Below are positions 63,719 through 64,000 of a stretch of DNA of 64,000 nt, piece after piece (the first letter of the stretch is position 1; every line of letters starts with the position of its first letter). A program made the translations under genes and the position numbers. Under the pieces are notes generated by a model. That model was not told where the DNA came from, did no database searches, and saw nothing but the letters and a program-made list of their open reading frames with translations. Origin of the DNA: an uncultured Polaribacter sp. GTDB taxonomy: Bacteria > Bacteroidota > Bacteroidia > Flavobacteriales > Flavobacteriaceae. The stretch is taken from assembly GCA_947497755.1 (NCBI GenBank), contig CANMHT010000001.1, positions 434,001-498,000 of the forward strand, written 5' to 3'.

Positions 63719-64000
63719 TTCTTTGGATTAAAAAGTTCGTTAGTGATTTTGTATTTACGTGTAATAGCGTATAAAATACAATTGACAAACATATGCAATG
63801 CAATTAAGCAAATGACAGCATAAAGCGGAATACCTAAAAACTGATATGGCCAATGGTAAGTCCAAACGCCCAAATATACCGTAATTACTTCTCCATAAAC
63901 AGGGAAGAAGGCAGTAACTAAAACAGCAATCCCAATTTTTTTAGACATCTGTGTTATTGCCAAGACTTTGATAAGCTTCTTTTCTAAATCATAGATAATT
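63715..64000 (-). CDS. Hypothetical membrane protein, 5' end possibly outside window
   Basis: The minus-strand frame is open from the right edge to the stop at 63715. Within it, an internal ATG at 63948 (MSKKIGIAVLVTAFFP) or a TTG at 63963 could start an 82-residue or shorter protein, but the frame continues upstream (IIYDLEKKLIKVLAITQ) to base 64000, so the gene may be longer. Two or three membrane helices, with WTYHWPYQFLGIPLYAVICLI conspicuous. Family not recognised. It converges on rlmF with a four-base overlap. Confidence 0.5.
   Translation of the reverse strand, partial: IIYDLEKKLIKVLAITQMSKKIGIAVLVTAFFPVYGEVITVYLGVWTYHWPYQFLGIPLYAVICLIALHMFVNCILYAITRKYKITNELFNPKN

Overview
The window is a chromosome segment of a low-GC member of the Bacteroidota, most likely a marine Flavobacteriaceae. 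Three lines of evidence support this. Promoters follow the Bacteroidetes form (TTG, about 19 bases, then TAnnTTTG) upstream of rpmH, the 4.5S RNA gene, rpmB and menB. Several families are typical of the phylum (DUF5606, DUF4295, DUF4199, DUF5777 barrel, a T9SS C-terminal sorting domain, a TIGR03991-type GlmU-like protein, bacillithiol BshC). Many upstream regions lack a Shine-Dalgarno sequence. I cannot fix the genus.

Layout. Bases 1-8050 are an accessory block: about nine small, mostly unrecognised genes, all on the minus strand (membrane proteins, lipoproteins, an M50 protease-TPR protein, a DUF6602-like protein). They are separated by related imperfect palindromes of 58-193 bases. Each gene is bounded by its own short inverted repeat, as expected for cassettes exchanged by attC recombination. 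No integrase lies in the window, and the array runs off the left edge. This is the most interesting part of the window. From 8.4 kb on the sequence is core chromosome: pyrG, rpmH and carB (8.4-13.5 kb); a YceI / haem-like / T9SS / DUF5777 envelope set (13.5-16.6 kb); a GlmU-like protein; an ECF sigma, anti-sigma and DUF4097/DUF2807 operon (17.9-20.8 kb); lon (21.9-24.4 kb); a minus-strand run of cupin, SDR, mazG, DUF5606, def and ruvX (24.4-28.2 kb); dapD, a double glycosyltransferase, tsaC and a CCA-adding-like HD protein (28.3-32.9 kb).

Bases 33-40.2 kb hold a minus-strand surface-polysaccharide group (acyltransferase, two glycosyltransferases, MsbA-like ABC exporter, phosphosugar mutase, GtrB-like transferase). 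Then come the 4.5S RNA gene, an SDR, a transaldolase-like enzyme, the menaquinone genes menD and menB with an S1-type protein between them, a FAH-family enzyme and cinA. A ribosomal operon rpmB-rpmG-DUF4295 precedes ftsY, whose 3' end is partly duplicated downstream of a small membrane gene. The right end has an amidase lipoprotein, a MarR regulator and quinone-reductase-like pair sharing an operator, rimO, an RDD protein, a Dph6-like ATPase, an M14 peptidase, a methyltransferase with bshC, rlmF and a membrane gene cut by the edge.

Other irregularities: the DUF6602-like gene appears split by a one-base change in an A7 tract; the 3' end of mazG including its stop codon is repeated five times in tandem; CarB lacks its C-terminal regulatory domain; and two glycosyltransferases are fused.
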